Source: an uncultured Lachnospiraceae bacterium (GTDB taxonomy: Bacteria > Bacillota > Clostridia > Lachnospirales > Lachnospiraceae). From it: DNA of 64,000 nt. The stretch's first letter is position 1. Each line of letters begins with the position of its first letter. The stretch spans positions 20,549 through 84,548 of the forward strand of contig CATLAK010000015.1 of the NCBI GenBank assembly GCA_949878435.1, in the 5' to 3' direction. The notes under the pieces are model-generated. The model worked only from the letters and a program-made list of their open reading frames with translations. It did not search any database and was not told where the DNA came from. A program made the position numbers and the translations under genes. This document shows positions 51,426 through 61,631 of this stretch, piece after piece.

Positions 51426-52373
51426 TTAATCGTCATCCTCATCTTCATCGCGTTTCCGTGTAAGAGATGCCTGTACTCTCCTATATAATTCCTGTGCTGC
51501 ATTGTAACCCATCTTCTTCTGGCGGTGATTGATTGCCGCCGATTCACAGATAATGGCAAGGTTCCGTCCGGGACGAATCGGAATGTTGTGGCAGACTACC
51601 TTATTTCCAAGATATTCTGTATACTCCTCCTCAAGACCAAGCCTGTCGTATTCTTTTTCTTTATCCCAATCCTCAAGCCGGATGACCAAGTCTATGTTCT
51701 GGGTGTCCTTGACACTGGATACACCGAACAAAGTCTTCACATCCACGATACCGATACCCCGCAGTTCAATAAAATGCTTCGTGATGTCCGGTGCTGAACC
51801 TACCAGCGTATCATCGCTCACCTTCCGTATCTCAACGGCGTCGTCTGTCACCAGACGATGTCCTCTCTTAATCAGCTCCAGCGCTGCCTCTGACTTACCG
51901 ATACCGCTTTCACCTGTAATCAAGACACCCTCGCCAAAAACATCCACCAGCACGCCGTGAACTGAAATACACGGTGCAAGCTTGACATTCAGCCATCTGA
52001 TGATTTCCGCCATAAATGCAGAAGTGGCTTTCTTGGTCATCAAAATAGGCACCTTATTTTCAATTGCCGTCTCCATGAACAATTCGTCCGGCTTTAACTC
52101 CCTGCAGAAAACGATCGCCGGTATCTCACAGGAAAGAAGCCTGTTATAAACATCCCTCTTCCTCGCTTCCGGCAGCCCCTCCATATAAGTATATTCCACA
52201 AAACCGATCACCTGCAGTCTGGTCGCCTCAAAATGCTCAAAGTATCCTGCCATCTGGAGCGCCGGTCTGTTGATATCCGGCTGCGTGATCTTAATTTTGG
52301 AAATATCCAGCTCGGGAGTCAGATTTTCTAACTTCATCTTTTCAATAATCTGTTCCAGCTTTACGTTTGCCAT
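51426..52373 (-). CDS. hprK: HPr kinase/phosphorylase
   Basis: 315 residues. An N-terminal domain is followed by the catalytic core with P-loop VLITGESGIGKSEAALELIK, the following HRLVTDDAVEI, and the HprK signature region IELRGIGIVDVKTLFGVSSV. It phosphorylates HPr (and Crh-type proteins) on Ser46 when glycolytic intermediates are high, and reverses this with phosphate. The C-terminus is an acidic DEDEDDD tail. Its likely substrate relative, the HPr-like protein, is encoded 4 kb downstream in the same direction. Confidence 0.95.
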   Translation of the reverse strand: MANVKLEQIIEKMKLENLTPELDISKIKITQPDINRPALQMAGYFEHFEATRLQVIGFVEYTYMEGLPEARKRDVYNRLLSCEIPAIVFCRELKPDELFMETAIENKVPILMTKKATSAFMAEIIRWLNVKLAPCISVHGVLVDVFGEGVLITGESGIGKSEAALELIKRGHRLVTDDAVEIRKVSDDTLVGSAPDITKHFIELRGIGIVDVKTLFGVSSVKDTQNIDLVIRLEDWDKEKEYDRLGLEEEYTEYLGNKVVCHNIPIRPGRNLAIICESAAINHRQKKMGYNAAQELYRRVQASLTRKRDEDEDDD

Positions 52374-52418
52374 ACCCTCATTTTCCCTCCGTTATTTACT
52401 TTTGCTTCAAATCTGATA

Positions 52419-52456
52419 ACAATATCTGTCGATACCAACATATCTGTCGATATTGT
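52419..52456 (-). promoter_or_regulatory. Tandem dyad repeats upstream of hprK
   Basis: TATCTGTCGATA occurs at 52423-52434 and 52441-52452, 18 bases apart; each has TATC/GATA ends. The pair is enclosed by a perfect 8-bp inverted repeat ACAATATC / GATATTGT. The site lies 46-83 bases before the hprK start and could be a regulator-binding site or a leader hairpin. Confidence 0.55.
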
Positions 52457-52537
52457 AACATAAACCCCCTACAATCACAATCTCAAATGCTTGTGCTCTT
52501 TTGCCTTGCGCATCTTCCGGCAGCCGGAAAAAGGCGT

Positions 52538-54424
52538 CTACGGCAGGGTGGAATCGTCATCGTGAAAGAACTGATAAATTCCTTTTGCCACATTTTCCGG
52601 AATTTCATCCACTCCTGCAAGCGCAGAAATATCTGCATTTTTTATTTCCTCGATGGATTTGAAACGGCGCATAAGCGCTTTTCTTCGAGACGGTCCAACG
52701 CCGGGTATTTCATCCAGCACCGATTTGACCTGTGCCTTTGACCGCAGAGATCTGTGGTATTCAATGGCAAATCTGTGTGCTTCATCCTGAATCCGGGTAA
52801 TCAGCTTAAACCCTTCGCTGCTGCGCTCGATGTTTATCTCTTCATTGTTAAAATACAAACCTCTGGTATTATGATTATCATCCTTTACCATGCCGCAGAC
52901 CGGGATATTTAAGTGCAGTTCATGAAGCACCTGGATTGCGATATTGACCTGTCCTTTCCCTCCGTCCATGAGAAGCAGATCCGGAAATTTGGTGAAGCTT
53001 CCAAATTCCTTTTCAAGTTCCTTTTCCTCAAAAGCCTTCTGTTCTTCCATTCCATGAAGAAATCTTCTGGTCAGGACTTCCTTCATACAGGCATAGTCAT
53101 CCGGTCCGGACACCGTTTTGATTCGGAATTTTCTGTAATCACTGCGTTTGGGTTTTCCCTTTTCGTAAACCACCATAGAGCCCACATTGGCAAAGCCGCT
53201 GATATTAGAGATGTCATATGCTTCCATGCGGCTCACCTTAGACAGTCCCAAAAGATTTGCAATCTCCTTCACCGCACCGATGGTTCTTCCCTCTTCCCTC
53301 CGGATTCGTTCTTTATCCTGGCTTAAAACCAATGCCGCATTTTTAGCAGCCAGTTCCACCAGTTTTTCTTTGGTGCCTATCTTAGGCACTTTGATATAGA
53401 CTCTGCCGCCTCTCCTTCTGGTAAGCCACTGCTCAATCACTTCCACATCTTCAATTTCTTCCTGAATCATCAATTCTCTGGGAATAAAGGGCGTCCCCGC
53501 ATAAAACTGTTTCACAAAGTCCAGCAGGATCTGCTTCGTGGGCGTATCTGACACATGTGTCATGTAAAAATGTTCCCTTCCAATCAGCTTTCCATCCCTG
53601 ACAAAGAAGACCTGCACCACCGCATCTTTTCCTTCCACCGCCAAGGCAATTATGTCTTTGTCCTCCCCGTCGCTGTCCGTAATCTTTTGCTTAGTTGCAA
53701 TCTGCTTTACGCTGTTATATAAATCCCTGTATCTGACGGCTTCCTCAAATTCCAGCTTCTCTGCCGCCTCCTGCATCTTCTGTTCCAATTCCTTCAAAGT
53801 ATCCTGGTAACTTCCATTCAGAAAATCCAGCGCTTTCCGAATCTGTTCCTGATATTGCTCCTTCGATATGTTTCCCTGACAGGGCGCCATGCACTGCTTG
53901 ATATGATAGTTGAGGCATGCCCTGTCATTGCCGCATTCCTTAGGCAGGCTTTTATTGCAGGTCCGCAGCTGATACAGTTTGTTGATCAAATCGATGGTGT
54001 CCTTTACCGCAGCAGCACTGGTATAAGGTCCAAAATACCTGGATTTATCCTTTTTCATCTGACGTGAAAACAAGACCCTCGGATATGCCTCTCCCATAGT
54101 GACCTTAATATACGGATACGTCTTATCATCCTTAAGCAGCGTGTTATACTTAGGACTATGCTCCTTGATCAGATTGTTTTCCAATACCAACGCTTCCAGT
54201 TCCGAGTCCGTGACAATATATTCAAAACGGCTGATCAGGGTCACCATCTTGTCAATCTGAGGTCCCCTTCCGATATTCTTGCGGAAATAGGAGCGGACGC
54301 GGTTATGCAGATTGACTGCCTTGCCCACATAAATAATATTATCCTTATCATCATGCATAATATAAACGCCCGGGCAATTAGGCAGTTTTTTTAGTTCTTC
54401 CTGTATATCAAATATTTGTTCCAT
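52538..54424 (-). CDS. uvrC: UvrABC excinuclease subunit C
   Basis: 628 residues, full length. GIY-YIG nuclease domain at the N-terminus ([28 protein letters not shown]), a UVR motif near residues 200-235, the RNase H-like C-terminal nuclease ([34 protein letters not shown]), and tandem helix-hairpin-helix ([20 protein letters not shown]). It makes both incisions in nucleotide excision repair with UvrA and UvrB. It follows ftsH by about 100 bases. Confidence 0.96.
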   Translation of the reverse strand: MEQIFDIQEELKKLPNCPGVYIMHDDKDNIIYVGKAVNLHNRVRSYFRKNIGRGPQIDKMVTLISRFEYIVTDSELEALVLENNLIKEHSPKYNTLLKDDKTYPYIKVTMGEAYPRVLFSRQMKKDKSRYFGPYTSAAAVKDTIDLINKLYQLRTCNKSLPKECGNDRACLNYHIKQCMAPCQGNISKEQYQEQIRKALDFLNGSYQDTLKELEQKMQEAAEKLEFEEAVRYRDLYNSVKQIATKQKITDSDGEDKDIIALAVEGKDAVVQVFFVRDGKLIGREHFYMTHVSDTPTKQILLDFVKQFYAGTPFIPRELMIQEEIEDVEVIEQWLTRRRGGRVYIKVPKIGTKEKLVELAAKNAALVLSQDKERIRREEGRTIGAVKEIANLLGLSKVSRMEAYDISNISGFANVGSMVVYEKGKPKRSDYRKFRIKTVSGPDDYACMKEVLTRRFLHGMEEQKAFEEKELEKEFGSFTKFPDLLLMDGGKGQVNIAIQVLHELHLNIPVCGMVKDDNHNTRGLYFNNEEINIERSSEGFKLITRIQDEAHRFAIEYHRSLRSKAQVKSVLDEIPGVGPSRRKALMRRFKSIEEIKNADISALAGVDEIPENVAKGIYQFFHDDDSTLP

Positions 54425-54450
54425 TCTTCAACCTCATTCATAGCAAATGA

Positions 54451-54478
54451 GCATCATTATGAATATTCCTAATGATGC
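54451..54478 (-). terminator. Hairpin between ftsH and uvrC
   Basis: Perfect 9-bp stem GCATCATTA / TAATGATGC with a ten-base loop, 48 bases past the ftsH stop. The minus-strand T-run is weak, so the two genes may be partly coupled. Confidence 0.55.
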
Positions 54479-54526
54479 CCATCTTTTTGCTTCCGTCATC
54501 CGGCAGCCCATTTCAAATCATTCACT

Positions 54527-56677
54527 TTAGAAAAAGTCAGAGGGCACATTTGAAAACCTTCCAGTCGCATGCTCCTGCGCATTTCCTTCATTTGCCGGCT
54601 TTTCTGCGCCCGCGCTTTCTTCCTGATGATCCGTATCGGAAGGCTTCTCTCTATCTTCCTCCTGTACTGCAGGACATTTTTCTTCTGGTTTTTTTTCAAT
54701 TTCTTTCTCTTCGTCCTTTTCCTCAGGTTCCGGTAAGCCTTTTTCCTTGCGGTAAATCTTCATAAATTCCTTGCCGCTGATGGTTTCCTTTTCAATCAGA
54801 TGTGCTGCCAGCTTATCCATCAGTTCACGGTTGCCGGAGAGAAGTTCCTTGGCTTCTTCATAGCACTGCTTCAGCGTTTCCATGACTTCCGTGTCCACAT
54901 CCGCCGCTGTGCGGTCGCTGCAGGTCAATCTTGCGCCGCCGCCTAAATACTCGTTTTCCACCGTGGCAAGTCCCATCAGTCCAAACCGTCTGCTCATGCC
55001 AAAGCGCGTGATCATATTGGTGACGATATTGGTTGCCTGCTCGATGTCATTTGCTGCCCCCGTGGTCACATTGCCAAACACAATCTCTTCCGCCGCACGC
55101 CCGCCAAGCAGGCTTACCAGACGGTCATGCAGTTCTGCTTCCGTCTGGAGATACTTTTCCTCCTCCGGCACATGCATGACATAGCCAAGCGCTCCCATGG
55201 TTCTGGGAACAATGGTAATCTTCTGCACCGGCTCTGAATTCTTCTGCAGAGCACTGATCAGCGCATGCCCCACCTCATGGTAAGAGACGATCTTCCTCTC
55301 CTCTTTGCTCATGATGCGGTCTTTCTTTTCCTTGCCGACCAGAACCTGCTCCACTGCGTCAAACAAATCTTTCTGGCTCACATACTCTCTGCCGTGCTGA
55401 ACGGCATTGATAGCAGCTTCATTGATCATATTTGCCAAATCTGCGCCTACAGCGCCGCTGGTGGCAAGAGCAATGGCATCTAAATCCACACTTTCATCCA
55501 AATGTACATCCTTCGCATGTACCTTTAGAATTTCCACTCTTCCCTTTAGGTCAGGTTTATCTACAATGATTCTTCTGTCAAAACGTCCGGGACGCAGAAG
55601 GGCTTTATCCAGAATCTCCGGACGGTTAGTAGCGCCCAGCACCAGAATACCCTTGGACGTATCAAAACCATCCATCTCAGAAAGCAGCTGGTTCAAAGTC
55701 TGCTCCCTCTCCTCGTTGCCTCCGCCGTATTTGCTGTCGCGGCTCCGCCCGATGGCATCTATTTCATCGATAAAAATGATACAAGGCGCATTTTTGGTAG
55801 CTTCTTTAAAAAGATCTCTTACACGGGAAGCGCCCACACCGACATATAACTCAATAAAATCCGAACCGGAAAGGGAGAAGAAAGGCACTTTTGCCTCACC
55901 TGCCACCGCCTTGGCAAGCAAGGTCTTTCCTGTTCCGGGAGGTCCCACCAAAAGAGCTCCTTTGGGAAGTTTGGCGCCAATTTTAGCGTATTTGCCTGGA
56001 TTGTGCAAAAAGTCTACCACTTCCTGCAAAGACTCCTTCGCCTCGTCTTCACCCGCCACATCCTTAAAGGTGATGCCGGTTTCCCTCTGCACATAGACCT
56101 TGGCGTTGCTCTTCCCAACGCCCATAGGTCCGCCGCCCTTTGACATCTTACGGAACAAAAAGCTTAAAAGCACCCACATGAGCAGGAAGGGGAATACATA
56201 GGACAGCAGGAAGCTGATTACTGTGCTGGTTCCGTCCGCCACCTGTCCCTTTACCTCCACGTCATACTTTAAAAGACGATCGGTCAGCGTATCGTCATCC
56301 TCTATCTTGCCGGTGTAGTAACTCATCATGGAGTTCATGCCGTACAGATACAGCATTGGAGACTGTTCTTCCATCTCAACCTTGGGCTTGATGTAGACCC
56401 TGTCCGTTCCAATCACGACAGATTCTACTTTTTCTTCCTCCAGCATCTGGATGAACTCATTGTATGAGATTTCTTTCTCTGAATCTCCTGTTATAATCTT
56501 GACGAACGTGCTGACTAACAGAAGCGACAAAAGCGCTGCAATCACAAACATAATGATGCTTTGCCTTCTCGGGTCCCTGCCGGAACCTCCTGATCCATTG
56601 CCTCCATTGTTGTTATTAGACGGACCGCCGCTGCTTCCGTGACCACCGTCATACTGATTCAAATTGTTATCGCTCAT
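54527..56677 (-). CDS. ftsH: ATP-dependent zinc metalloprotease FtsH
   Basis: 716 residues, longer than usual because of both ends. A Gly/Asn/Ser-rich N-terminus (DGGHGSSGGPSNNNNGGNGS) precedes two membrane segments (about 40-62 and 150-172). The AAA domain has Walker A GPPGTGKT, Walker B IIFIDEIDAIG and SRH ATNRPEILDKALLRPGRFDR. The zinc protease motif is HEVGHAL. A Glu/Lys-rich C-terminal tail of about 70 residues follows. It degrades membrane and regulatory proteins. Encoded 4 bases after the DUF1846 gene. Confidence 0.95.
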   Translation of the reverse strand: MSDNNLNQYDGGHGSSGGPSNNNNGGNGSGGSGRDPRRQSIIMFVIAALLSLLLVSTFVKIITGDSEKEISYNEFIQMLEEEKVESVVIGTDRVYIKPKVEMEEQSPMLYLYGMNSMMSYYTGKIEDDDTLTDRLLKYDVEVKGQVADGTSTVISFLLSYVFPFLLMWVLLSFLFRKMSKGGGPMGVGKSNAKVYVQRETGITFKDVAGEDEAKESLQEVVDFLHNPGKYAKIGAKLPKGALLVGPPGTGKTLLAKAVAGEAKVPFFSLSGSDFIELYVGVGASRVRDLFKEATKNAPCIIFIDEIDAIGRSRDSKYGGGNEEREQTLNQLLSEMDGFDTSKGILVLGATNRPEILDKALLRPGRFDRRIIVDKPDLKGRVEILKVHAKDVHLDESVDLDAIALATSGAVGADLANMINEAAINAVQHGREYVSQKDLFDAVEQVLVGKEKKDRIMSKEERKIVSYHEVGHALISALQKNSEPVQKITIVPRTMGALGYVMHVPEEEKYLQTEAELHDRLVSLLGGRAAEEIVFGNVTTGAANDIEQATNIVTNMITRFGMSRRFGLMGLATVENEYLGGGARLTCSDRTAADVDTEVMETLKQCYEEAKELLSGNRELMDKLAAHLIEKETISGKEFMKIYRKEKGLPEPEEKDEEKEIEKKPEEKCPAVQEEDREKPSDTDHQEESAGAEKPANEGNAQEHATGRFSNVPSDFF

Positions 56678-56681
56678 TTAA

Positions 56682-58154
56682 TTATTTACTCTTTCCTTTT
56701 ATTGTTGGTTCACTGGTCAGATCCACGCCCAGCTTTTTGAAGGTCTTAATATCTACCTCCGAGAGCATCACAGAGGTGTGCACCTGACACCCCTTCAGCT
56801 TCGGAAGCTGCTCTAACGCCTTCCTTGCATTTTTATCATTTAAAGCAGAGATAGAAAGCGCGATCAAAACCTCGTCGGTATGAAGTCTTGGGTTCTTTCC
56901 TCCCAGATATTTCGTCTTTAATTCCTGAATGGGCTCGATTGCCTCAGGTGAGATCAAATGCGTATCATGATCCACACCCCCCAGGTACTTTAGCGCATTC
57001 AATAACAGCGCTGCCGATGCCCCCAAAAGGTCTGTAGTCTTAGATGTAATAATGCTTCCGTCGGAAAGCTCTACCGCCGCGGTGGGAACACCCAGTTCCT
57101 CGGCGCGCGCATTGGCTGCGACCGTCACCTTTCTGTCATCCGTGGTAATCTTCGCCTGTTTCATCACAAGCTCTATCTTGTAGACATCGTTTTCTTTAGC
57201 TTTTCCTTTGATGACATCGTTCATCGCCGTATAATAGCGGCGAATAATTTCCATATAAGATGCTTCACAGCACACTTCATCATCCACGATACAGTTCCCC
57301 GCCATATTCACGCCCATATCCGTGGGCGATTTATAGGGGTTCTCACCATAGATTCCCTCAAAAATTGCATTCAACACAGGAAAGATTTCTATATCACGGT
57401 TATAGTTAACGGTCGTTTCACCGTAAGCCTCCAGATGAAAGGGATCGATCATGTTAATATCATTTAAATCTGCCGTAGCCGCCTCATAAGCAAGATTGAC
57501 AGGATGCTTCAAGGGAATGTTCCAGATAGGGAAGGTCTCATATTTGGCATATCCCGCTTTGATGCCTCTCTTATTGTCATGGTAAAGCTGGGAGAGGCAG
57601 GTCGCCATCTTCCCGCTCCCCGGTCCCGGCGCCGTGACGACCACAAGCGGTCTGGTCGTCTCAATATATTCATTTCTTCCATAACCCTCGTCACTGACAA
57701 TCAACGGTATGTTAGACGGGTACCCTTCTATCGCATAGTGAAGGTACACTCTCACTCCCTTTTTCTCCAGCCTTTCCTTAAAATCGGAAGCCCTCGTCTG
57801 ACCGGCGTAATGGGTCAGTACCACACTTCCCACATAAAGACCGCGGCTTTCAAACTCCTTCATCAGTCTCTGCACATCTTCATCATAAGTAATCCCTAAA
57901 TCGCCGCGTATCTTATTCTTTTCGATGTCGGCAGCATTTATTACAATTACAATCTCCGCCCTGTCCGAAAGCTTCATCAGCATGCGCAGTTTGCTGTCAG
58001 GCTCAAATCCGGGGAGGACTCTGGATGCATGATAATCATCAAATAACTTACCTCCAAATTCAAGATATAATTTATCTCCAAATTTATTGATGCGCTCTTC
58101 GATATGCTCCGACTGCAGCTTTAAGTACTTTTCGTTGTCAAATCCCATTCTCAT
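56682..58154 (-). CDS. DUF1846 family protein
   Basis: 490 residues, the family's normal length, cytoplasmic. Typical segments: GFDNEKYLKLQSEHIEERIN at the start, TAPGPGSGKMATCLSQLYHD (a glycine-rich P-loop-like region), FPIWNIPLKHPVNLAYEAAT and GVNMAGNCIVDDEVCCEASY. Proteins of this family are widespread in Firmicutes; structures show a Rossmann-like fold but the reaction is not established. It is 4 bases upstream of ftsH and divergent from pyrG. An extended -10 (TGCTACAAT, minus strand, near 58223-58231) may be its promoter. Confidence 0.9.
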   Translation of the reverse strand: MRMGFDNEKYLKLQSEHIEERINKFGDKLYLEFGGKLFDDYHASRVLPGFEPDSKLRMLMKLSDRAEIVIVINAADIEKNKIRGDLGITYDEDVQRLMKEFESRGLYVGSVVLTHYAGQTRASDFKERLEKKGVRVYLHYAIEGYPSNIPLIVSDEGYGRNEYIETTRPLVVVTAPGPGSGKMATCLSQLYHDNKRGIKAGYAKYETFPIWNIPLKHPVNLAYEAATADLNDINMIDPFHLEAYGETTVNYNRDIEIFPVLNAIFEGIYGENPYKSPTDMGVNMAGNCIVDDEVCCEASYMEIIRRYYTAMNDVIKGKAKENDVYKIELVMKQAKITTDDRKVTVAANARAEELGVPTAAVELSDGSIITSKTTDLLGASAALLLNALKYLGGVDHDTHLISPEAIEPIQELKTKYLGGKNPRLHTDEVLIALSISALNDKNARKALEQLPKLKGCQVHTSVMLSEVDIKTFKKLGVDLTSEPTIKGKSK

Positions 58155-58222
58155 AAGTTTAGACCGTTCTCTTTCCTAAGTTAAAACTCCTTATTTTATC
58201 AAAATTTCAAATATCGTTTTTA

Positions 58223-58231
58223 ATTGTAGCA
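58223..58231 (-). promoter_or_regulatory. Extended -10 of the DUF1846 gene
   Basis: Minus-strand TGC-TACAAT about 70 bases upstream of the start, with no consensus -35. Confidence 0.45.
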
Positions 58232-58304
58232 CAACCCCATCAATTATTCCATAAAAAAGAAATGAACTAATATCAATTTTTTATTAAAAGCCCTTATATT
58301 CTCA

Positions 58305-58502
58305 TTGACATACAAAACTGCCGGTGCTAAAATTCCTATATCAAACAAACAGGCAAAGGTGCTATGAGTAAGGCTCATAGTGCCCTTTTTTATGTGCAGC
58401 CCCATGCAGAGGAAGTATGCCGCTAAAGCGGCGCATGGGGCGCGCGGCGAGCAGGGGGAAAAACTTCCCTACTCGATTTTAAGCTTTGGAATGGAGGAAA
58501 TT
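58305..58502 (+). promoter_or_regulatory. pyrG promoter, terminator-like leader hairpin and second stem
   Basis: TTGACA (58305-58310), 17-base spacer, TAAAAT (58328-58333). About 20 bases after the expected start is GGTGCTATGAG-taagg-CTCATAGTGCC (58358-58384, two G-U pairs) followed by TTTTTT (58386-58391). A second structure comes next: GCCCCATGC / GCATGGGGC (58399-58407 / 58433-58441) enclosing GCCGC-taaa-GCGGC. The gene then starts at 58503. This looks like a transcription attenuator, but the 5' end does not begin with the GGG run used in Bacillus pyrG control. Confidence 0.75.
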
Positions 58503-60113
58503 ATGGCGGTAAAATATGTTTTTGTAACCGGCGGTGTGGTTTCCGGCTTAGGCAAAGGAATCACAGCCGCTTCTCTGGGAAGATTATTAAAAGCGCGGGG
58601 GTATAAGGTCACTATGCAAAAGTTCGATCCTTATATCAATATCGACCCCGGCACCATGAATCCGATTCAGCACGGCGAGGTATTTGTCACGGACGATGGA
58701 ACGGAAACGGATTTGGATCTTGGTCATTACGAACGGTTTATTGACGAAAACTTAGACAAAAATTCTAATGTAACTACCGGAAAGATTTATTGGTCGGTTC
58801 TGCAGAAAGAACGGCGGGGCGATTACGGCGGCGGCACCGTGCAGGTCATTCCCCACATCACCAATGAGATCAAAAGCCGTTTTTACCGCAACTTCACAGA
58901 TGAGGACACCCGGATTGCCATCATTGAGGTGGGCGGCACCGTGGGAGACATCGAGAGCCAGCCTTTTCTTGAATCCATCCGCCAGTTCCAGCATGAGGTA
59001 GGTCATGAAAATGCCATTTTAATTCACGTCACCCTGATTCCTTATCTGAAAGCCTCCCAAGAAATGAAGACTAAGCCCACACAGGCAAGCGTAAAGGAAC
59101 TGCAGGGCATGGGCATCCGCCCTGATATCATCGTCTGCCGCAGCGAACATCCTCTGAATCAAGGCATCAAAGATAAAATCGCTCTTTTCTGCAACGTACC
59201 TAACGACCATGTGTTACAGAACCTGGACGTGGAATATCTGTATGAAGCGCCCCTTGCCATGGAGCAAGAACGCCTTGCCCAAGTTGCCTGCGAATGCCTG
59301 CACCTAGCATGTCCCGAACCAGACCTTGCCGATTGGAAGGCGATGGTGGAAGCCCTCCGCACTCCTACAGGGGAAGTCACGATTGCAATCGTGGGAAAAT
59401 ATGTACAGCTTCATGATGCTTATATCAGCGTTGTGGAAGCGCTCAAGCACGGCGGCATTTCAAACCGCGTTACCGTTAACATCAAGTGGATCGATTCTGA
59501 GACCGTGACGGAAGAAACTGTAGAAACACTTTTAGGCGATGTGGACGGCATCCTTGTCCCTGGCGGCTTTGGTTCCCGGGGCATCGAAGGGAAAATCTGC
59601 GCCATTACATACGCACGGACCCACCAAGTCCCATTCCTTGGACTGTGCCTTGGCATGCAGTTGTCTATTGTAGAATTTGCCCGCAGCGTAATTGGCTTTA
59701 ACGATGCCCACAGCATTGAACTAGATCCCGGAACCACCCATCCCGTCATTGCTCTCATGCCGGATCAAAACGGCGTAGAAGATATCGGAGGAACCTTGAG
59801 GCTCGGTTCTTATCCCTGCATCCTGGACAAATCATCAAAGGCTTATGAATTATATGGTGAAGAAACCATCTATGAGCGGCATAGACACCGCTATGAGGTG
59901 AATAACGATTATCGGACTGTGCTTACAGAACATGGCATGAAATTGTCAGGCATTTCCCCGGATGGACGTATCGTGGAAATGTGCGAATTGCCAGATCATC
60001 CTTTCTTCTTAGCGACACAGGGACACCCGGAACTGAAGTCCAGACCAAACAGACCCCATCCCTTGTTTAAGGGGTTTGTCGATGCTGCCTGCAGAAAAAA
60101 TAGGAAGCGCTGA
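58503..60113 (+). CDS. pyrG: CTP synthase
   Basis: 536 residues from ATG 58503, the only start with a good ribosome site (TGGAGGAAATT) and where homologues begin ([20 protein letters not shown]). Synthetase domain: P-loop, [40 protein letters not shown]. Glutaminase domain: nucleophile Cys in [20 protein letters not shown], His/Glu in [12 protein letters not shown]. It aminates UTP to CTP with glutamine. Monocistronic, with its own attenuated leader; its last codons lie within the terminator of the opposing gene. Confidence 0.97.
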   Translation: MAVKYVFVTGGVVSGLGKGITAASLGRLLKARGYKVTMQKFDPYINIDPGTMNPIQHGEVFVTDDGTETDLDLGHYERFIDENLDKNSNVTTGKIYWSVLQKERRGDYGGGTVQVIPHITNEIKSRFYRNFTDEDTRIAIIEVGGTVGDIESQPFLESIRQFQHEVGHENAILIHVTLIPYLKASQEMKTKPTQASVKELQGMGIRPDIIVCRSEHPLNQGIKDKIALFCNVPNDHVLQNLDVEYLYEAPLAMEQERLAQVACECLHLACPEPDLADWKAMVEALRTPTGEVTIAIVGKYVQLHDAYISVVEALKHGGISNRVTVNIKWIDSETVTEETVETLLGDVDGILVPGGFGSRGIEGKICAITYARTHQVPFLGLCLGMQLSIVEFARSVIGFNDAHSIELDPGTTHPVIALMPDQNGVEDIGGTLRLGSYPCILDKSSKAYELYGEETIYERHRHRYEVNNDYRTVLTEHGMKLSGISPDGRIVEMCELPDHPFFLATQGHPELKSRPNRPHPLFKGFVDAACRKNRKR

Positions 60114-60131
60114 TTAAGTCAGCGCTTCCTT
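60101..60131 (-). terminator. Terminator overlapping the 3' ends of pyrG and the convergent ATPase gene
   Basis: Perfect 11-bp stem GGAAGCGCTGA (60103-60113) / TCAGCGCTTCC (60119-60129). The left arm includes the pyrG stop codon. On the minus strand it is followed by TATTTTTT, so it serves mainly the ATPase gene; on the plus strand no T-run follows. Confidence 0.85.
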
Positions 60132-61428
60132 AGATGAATATTGCCATGTAAAGCGGCATAGTGATTTTGGTGCCGCTGACCCCCATGTTGCCTGCAACCA
60201 GCTTGTAGGCATAAGGAGGGGCATATTCTGTAATAAAAGTATTCAGAGAAACTGTCGCTCCCCTTTTTGACTTCACTTCAATTGGAACAACTGCACCGTT
60301 TTGTACAAAAAGGAACTCTATCTCCTGCGTGTTCTTGTCATTCTTAAAATAATTAAGCGTCATCCCCCTCTTCATCAGCATATCAAATACCAAGTTTTCA
60401 TATATGCCGCCTTTTGCCGGTCCAACCAGTGTATCTTTCAGCAGGGCGGTCTGGGTTTCATATCCGTAAAGTGAAGTCAGCAGACCGATATCCGTTACAT
60501 ATACTTTAAACTGCTCCGGCTTTTCATAGGCGACAAGCGGGAATTGCGGTGTGGATACATTGACACACAGCTTAATCATGCCGGCATCCACCAGCCAATT
60601 TAAACAATTTTCATATCTGCGGGCATTTCCTTCACGGCTTACCACCTTGTACTGGAATTTTGTATATTCTTTTGCAAGCTGCCTGGGGATAGAAAGATAA
60701 CAGTCACTGATTTTCTGCCGGGTCGTCGCAGATGCATAATGCTTAATATCTTCCCGGTAACTTTCCATGATTTTCTTTTGTGTTGCATATACTTCTTGAT
60801 AGTTATTTGTTTTTAAAAATGTATTAACGACCTCAGGCATACCACCGACTACCAGATATTCACGAAGCAGGGACATGAACTGCTGATGGATTCCGTCATC
60901 CACTTTTTCTTTCCGTTCAAAATATTCATGCAGAGCCGTAATGGCATCCGGCGCTTTCCCAACTGCCCAAAGGAACTCCTCAAAGTCGAGAGAATACATC
61001 TCTAATGTGCGTTCGTAACCCACCGGAATAGATGCCATCTCCTTGTAATGAAGTCCCAGCAGGGAACCAGAAGCAATCACATCATACCGATCATCAATTG
61101 CAAGAAATTTTAACGCCGTACGCGCATTTGGGCAATCCTGTATTTCATCCAGAAAAATCAAGGTGTCACCCTCTATGAAGCTGACATTCCTCACGTATAG
61201 AGATATCTTCTTATAGATTTCTACCGCTTCCAGAGAACCGTCAAAAATTTTCTTATGCTCAGGGTTCTGATAAAAATTTAAGTAAATATAACTTGCATAA
61301 TGCTTTTTCCCAAAATCCTCAATAATAAAAGTCTTGCCAATCTGTCTTGCCCCTCGCACCAAAAGGCATTCCCTGCTTTTCTTGGCTTTCCAATCCAAAA
61401 GATTTCTGTATATTTTTCGTTGGAGCAT
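60130..61428 (-). CDS. AAA_14/DUF4143 family ATPase
   Basis: 432 residues from ATG 61428 (AGGTG seven bases upstream; an earlier in-frame GTG overlaps that site). Walker A is LVRGARQIGKTFIIEDFGKK; Walker B is DTLIFLDEIQDCPNARTALK, and sensor IASGSLLG. The C-terminal DUF4143 region ends in a nuclease-like fold (NDKNTQEIEFLFVQNGAVVP, IEVKSKRGATVSLNTFI). Such genes are common, often scattered, in gut Clostridia and Bacteroidetes; function is unproven. Stand-alone unit with a clear promoter and terminator. Confidence 0.92.
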   Translation of the reverse strand: MLQRKIYRNLLDWKAKKSRECLLVRGARQIGKTFIIEDFGKKHYASYIYLNFYQNPEHKKIFDGSLEAVEIYKKISLYVRNVSFIEGDTLIFLDEIQDCPNARTALKFLAIDDRYDVIASGSLLGLHYKEMASIPVGYERTLEMYSLDFEEFLWAVGKAPDAITALHEYFERKEKVDDGIHQQFMSLLREYLVVGGMPEVVNTFLKTNNYQEVYATQKKIMESYREDIKHYASATTRQKISDCYLSIPRQLAKEYTKFQYKVVSREGNARRYENCLNWLVDAGMIKLCVNVSTPQFPLVAYEKPEQFKVYVTDIGLLTSLYGYETQTALLKDTLVGPAKGGIYENLVFDMLMKRGMTLNYFKNDKNTQEIEFLFVQNGAVVPIEVKSKRGATVSLNTFITEYAPPYAYKLVAGNMGVSGTKITMPLYMAIFI

Positions 61429-61457
61429 GCGTAACACCTGCCAGTCATTTTTTCTTT

Positions 61458-61518
61458 ATTATAAATGATAAAATTTTTAGGTGTCAATATTTTATGCATG
61501 TTTTTTGACAAATGCATG
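61458..61518 (-). promoter_or_regulatory. Promoter of the AAA/DUF4143 gene with ATGCATG repeats
   Basis: Minus-strand TTGACA (61482-61487), 18-base spacer, TATAAT (61458-61463). Just upstream, ATGCATG occurs at 61494-61500 and 61512-61518, 18 bases apart, each containing the palindrome ATGCAT; possible operator. Confidence 0.75.
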
Positions 61519-61573
61519 AGGTAAATATGCACTTTTTTTGTAGGATGCCATCAAAAATGTGTGTGTAATAAAC

Positions 61574-61611
61574 AATAGGTGCCGCACTGTTCATTCCATG
61601 CGGCACCTATT
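61574..61611 (-). terminator. Terminator after the 291-residue hypothetical gene
   Basis: Perfect 13-bp stem AATAGGTGCCGCA / TGCGGCACCTATT with a 12-base loop, 20 bases past the stop; followed by TGTTTATT on the minus strand. Confidence 0.8.
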
Positions 61612-61631
61612 ATCTGCAATCAATTTACCAT

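Noticed and set aside
58334..58391. Bacillus-type reiterative-transcription control of pyrG
   Set aside because: The transcript start predicted from the promoter lacks the needed 5' GGG run and does not pair with the terminator.
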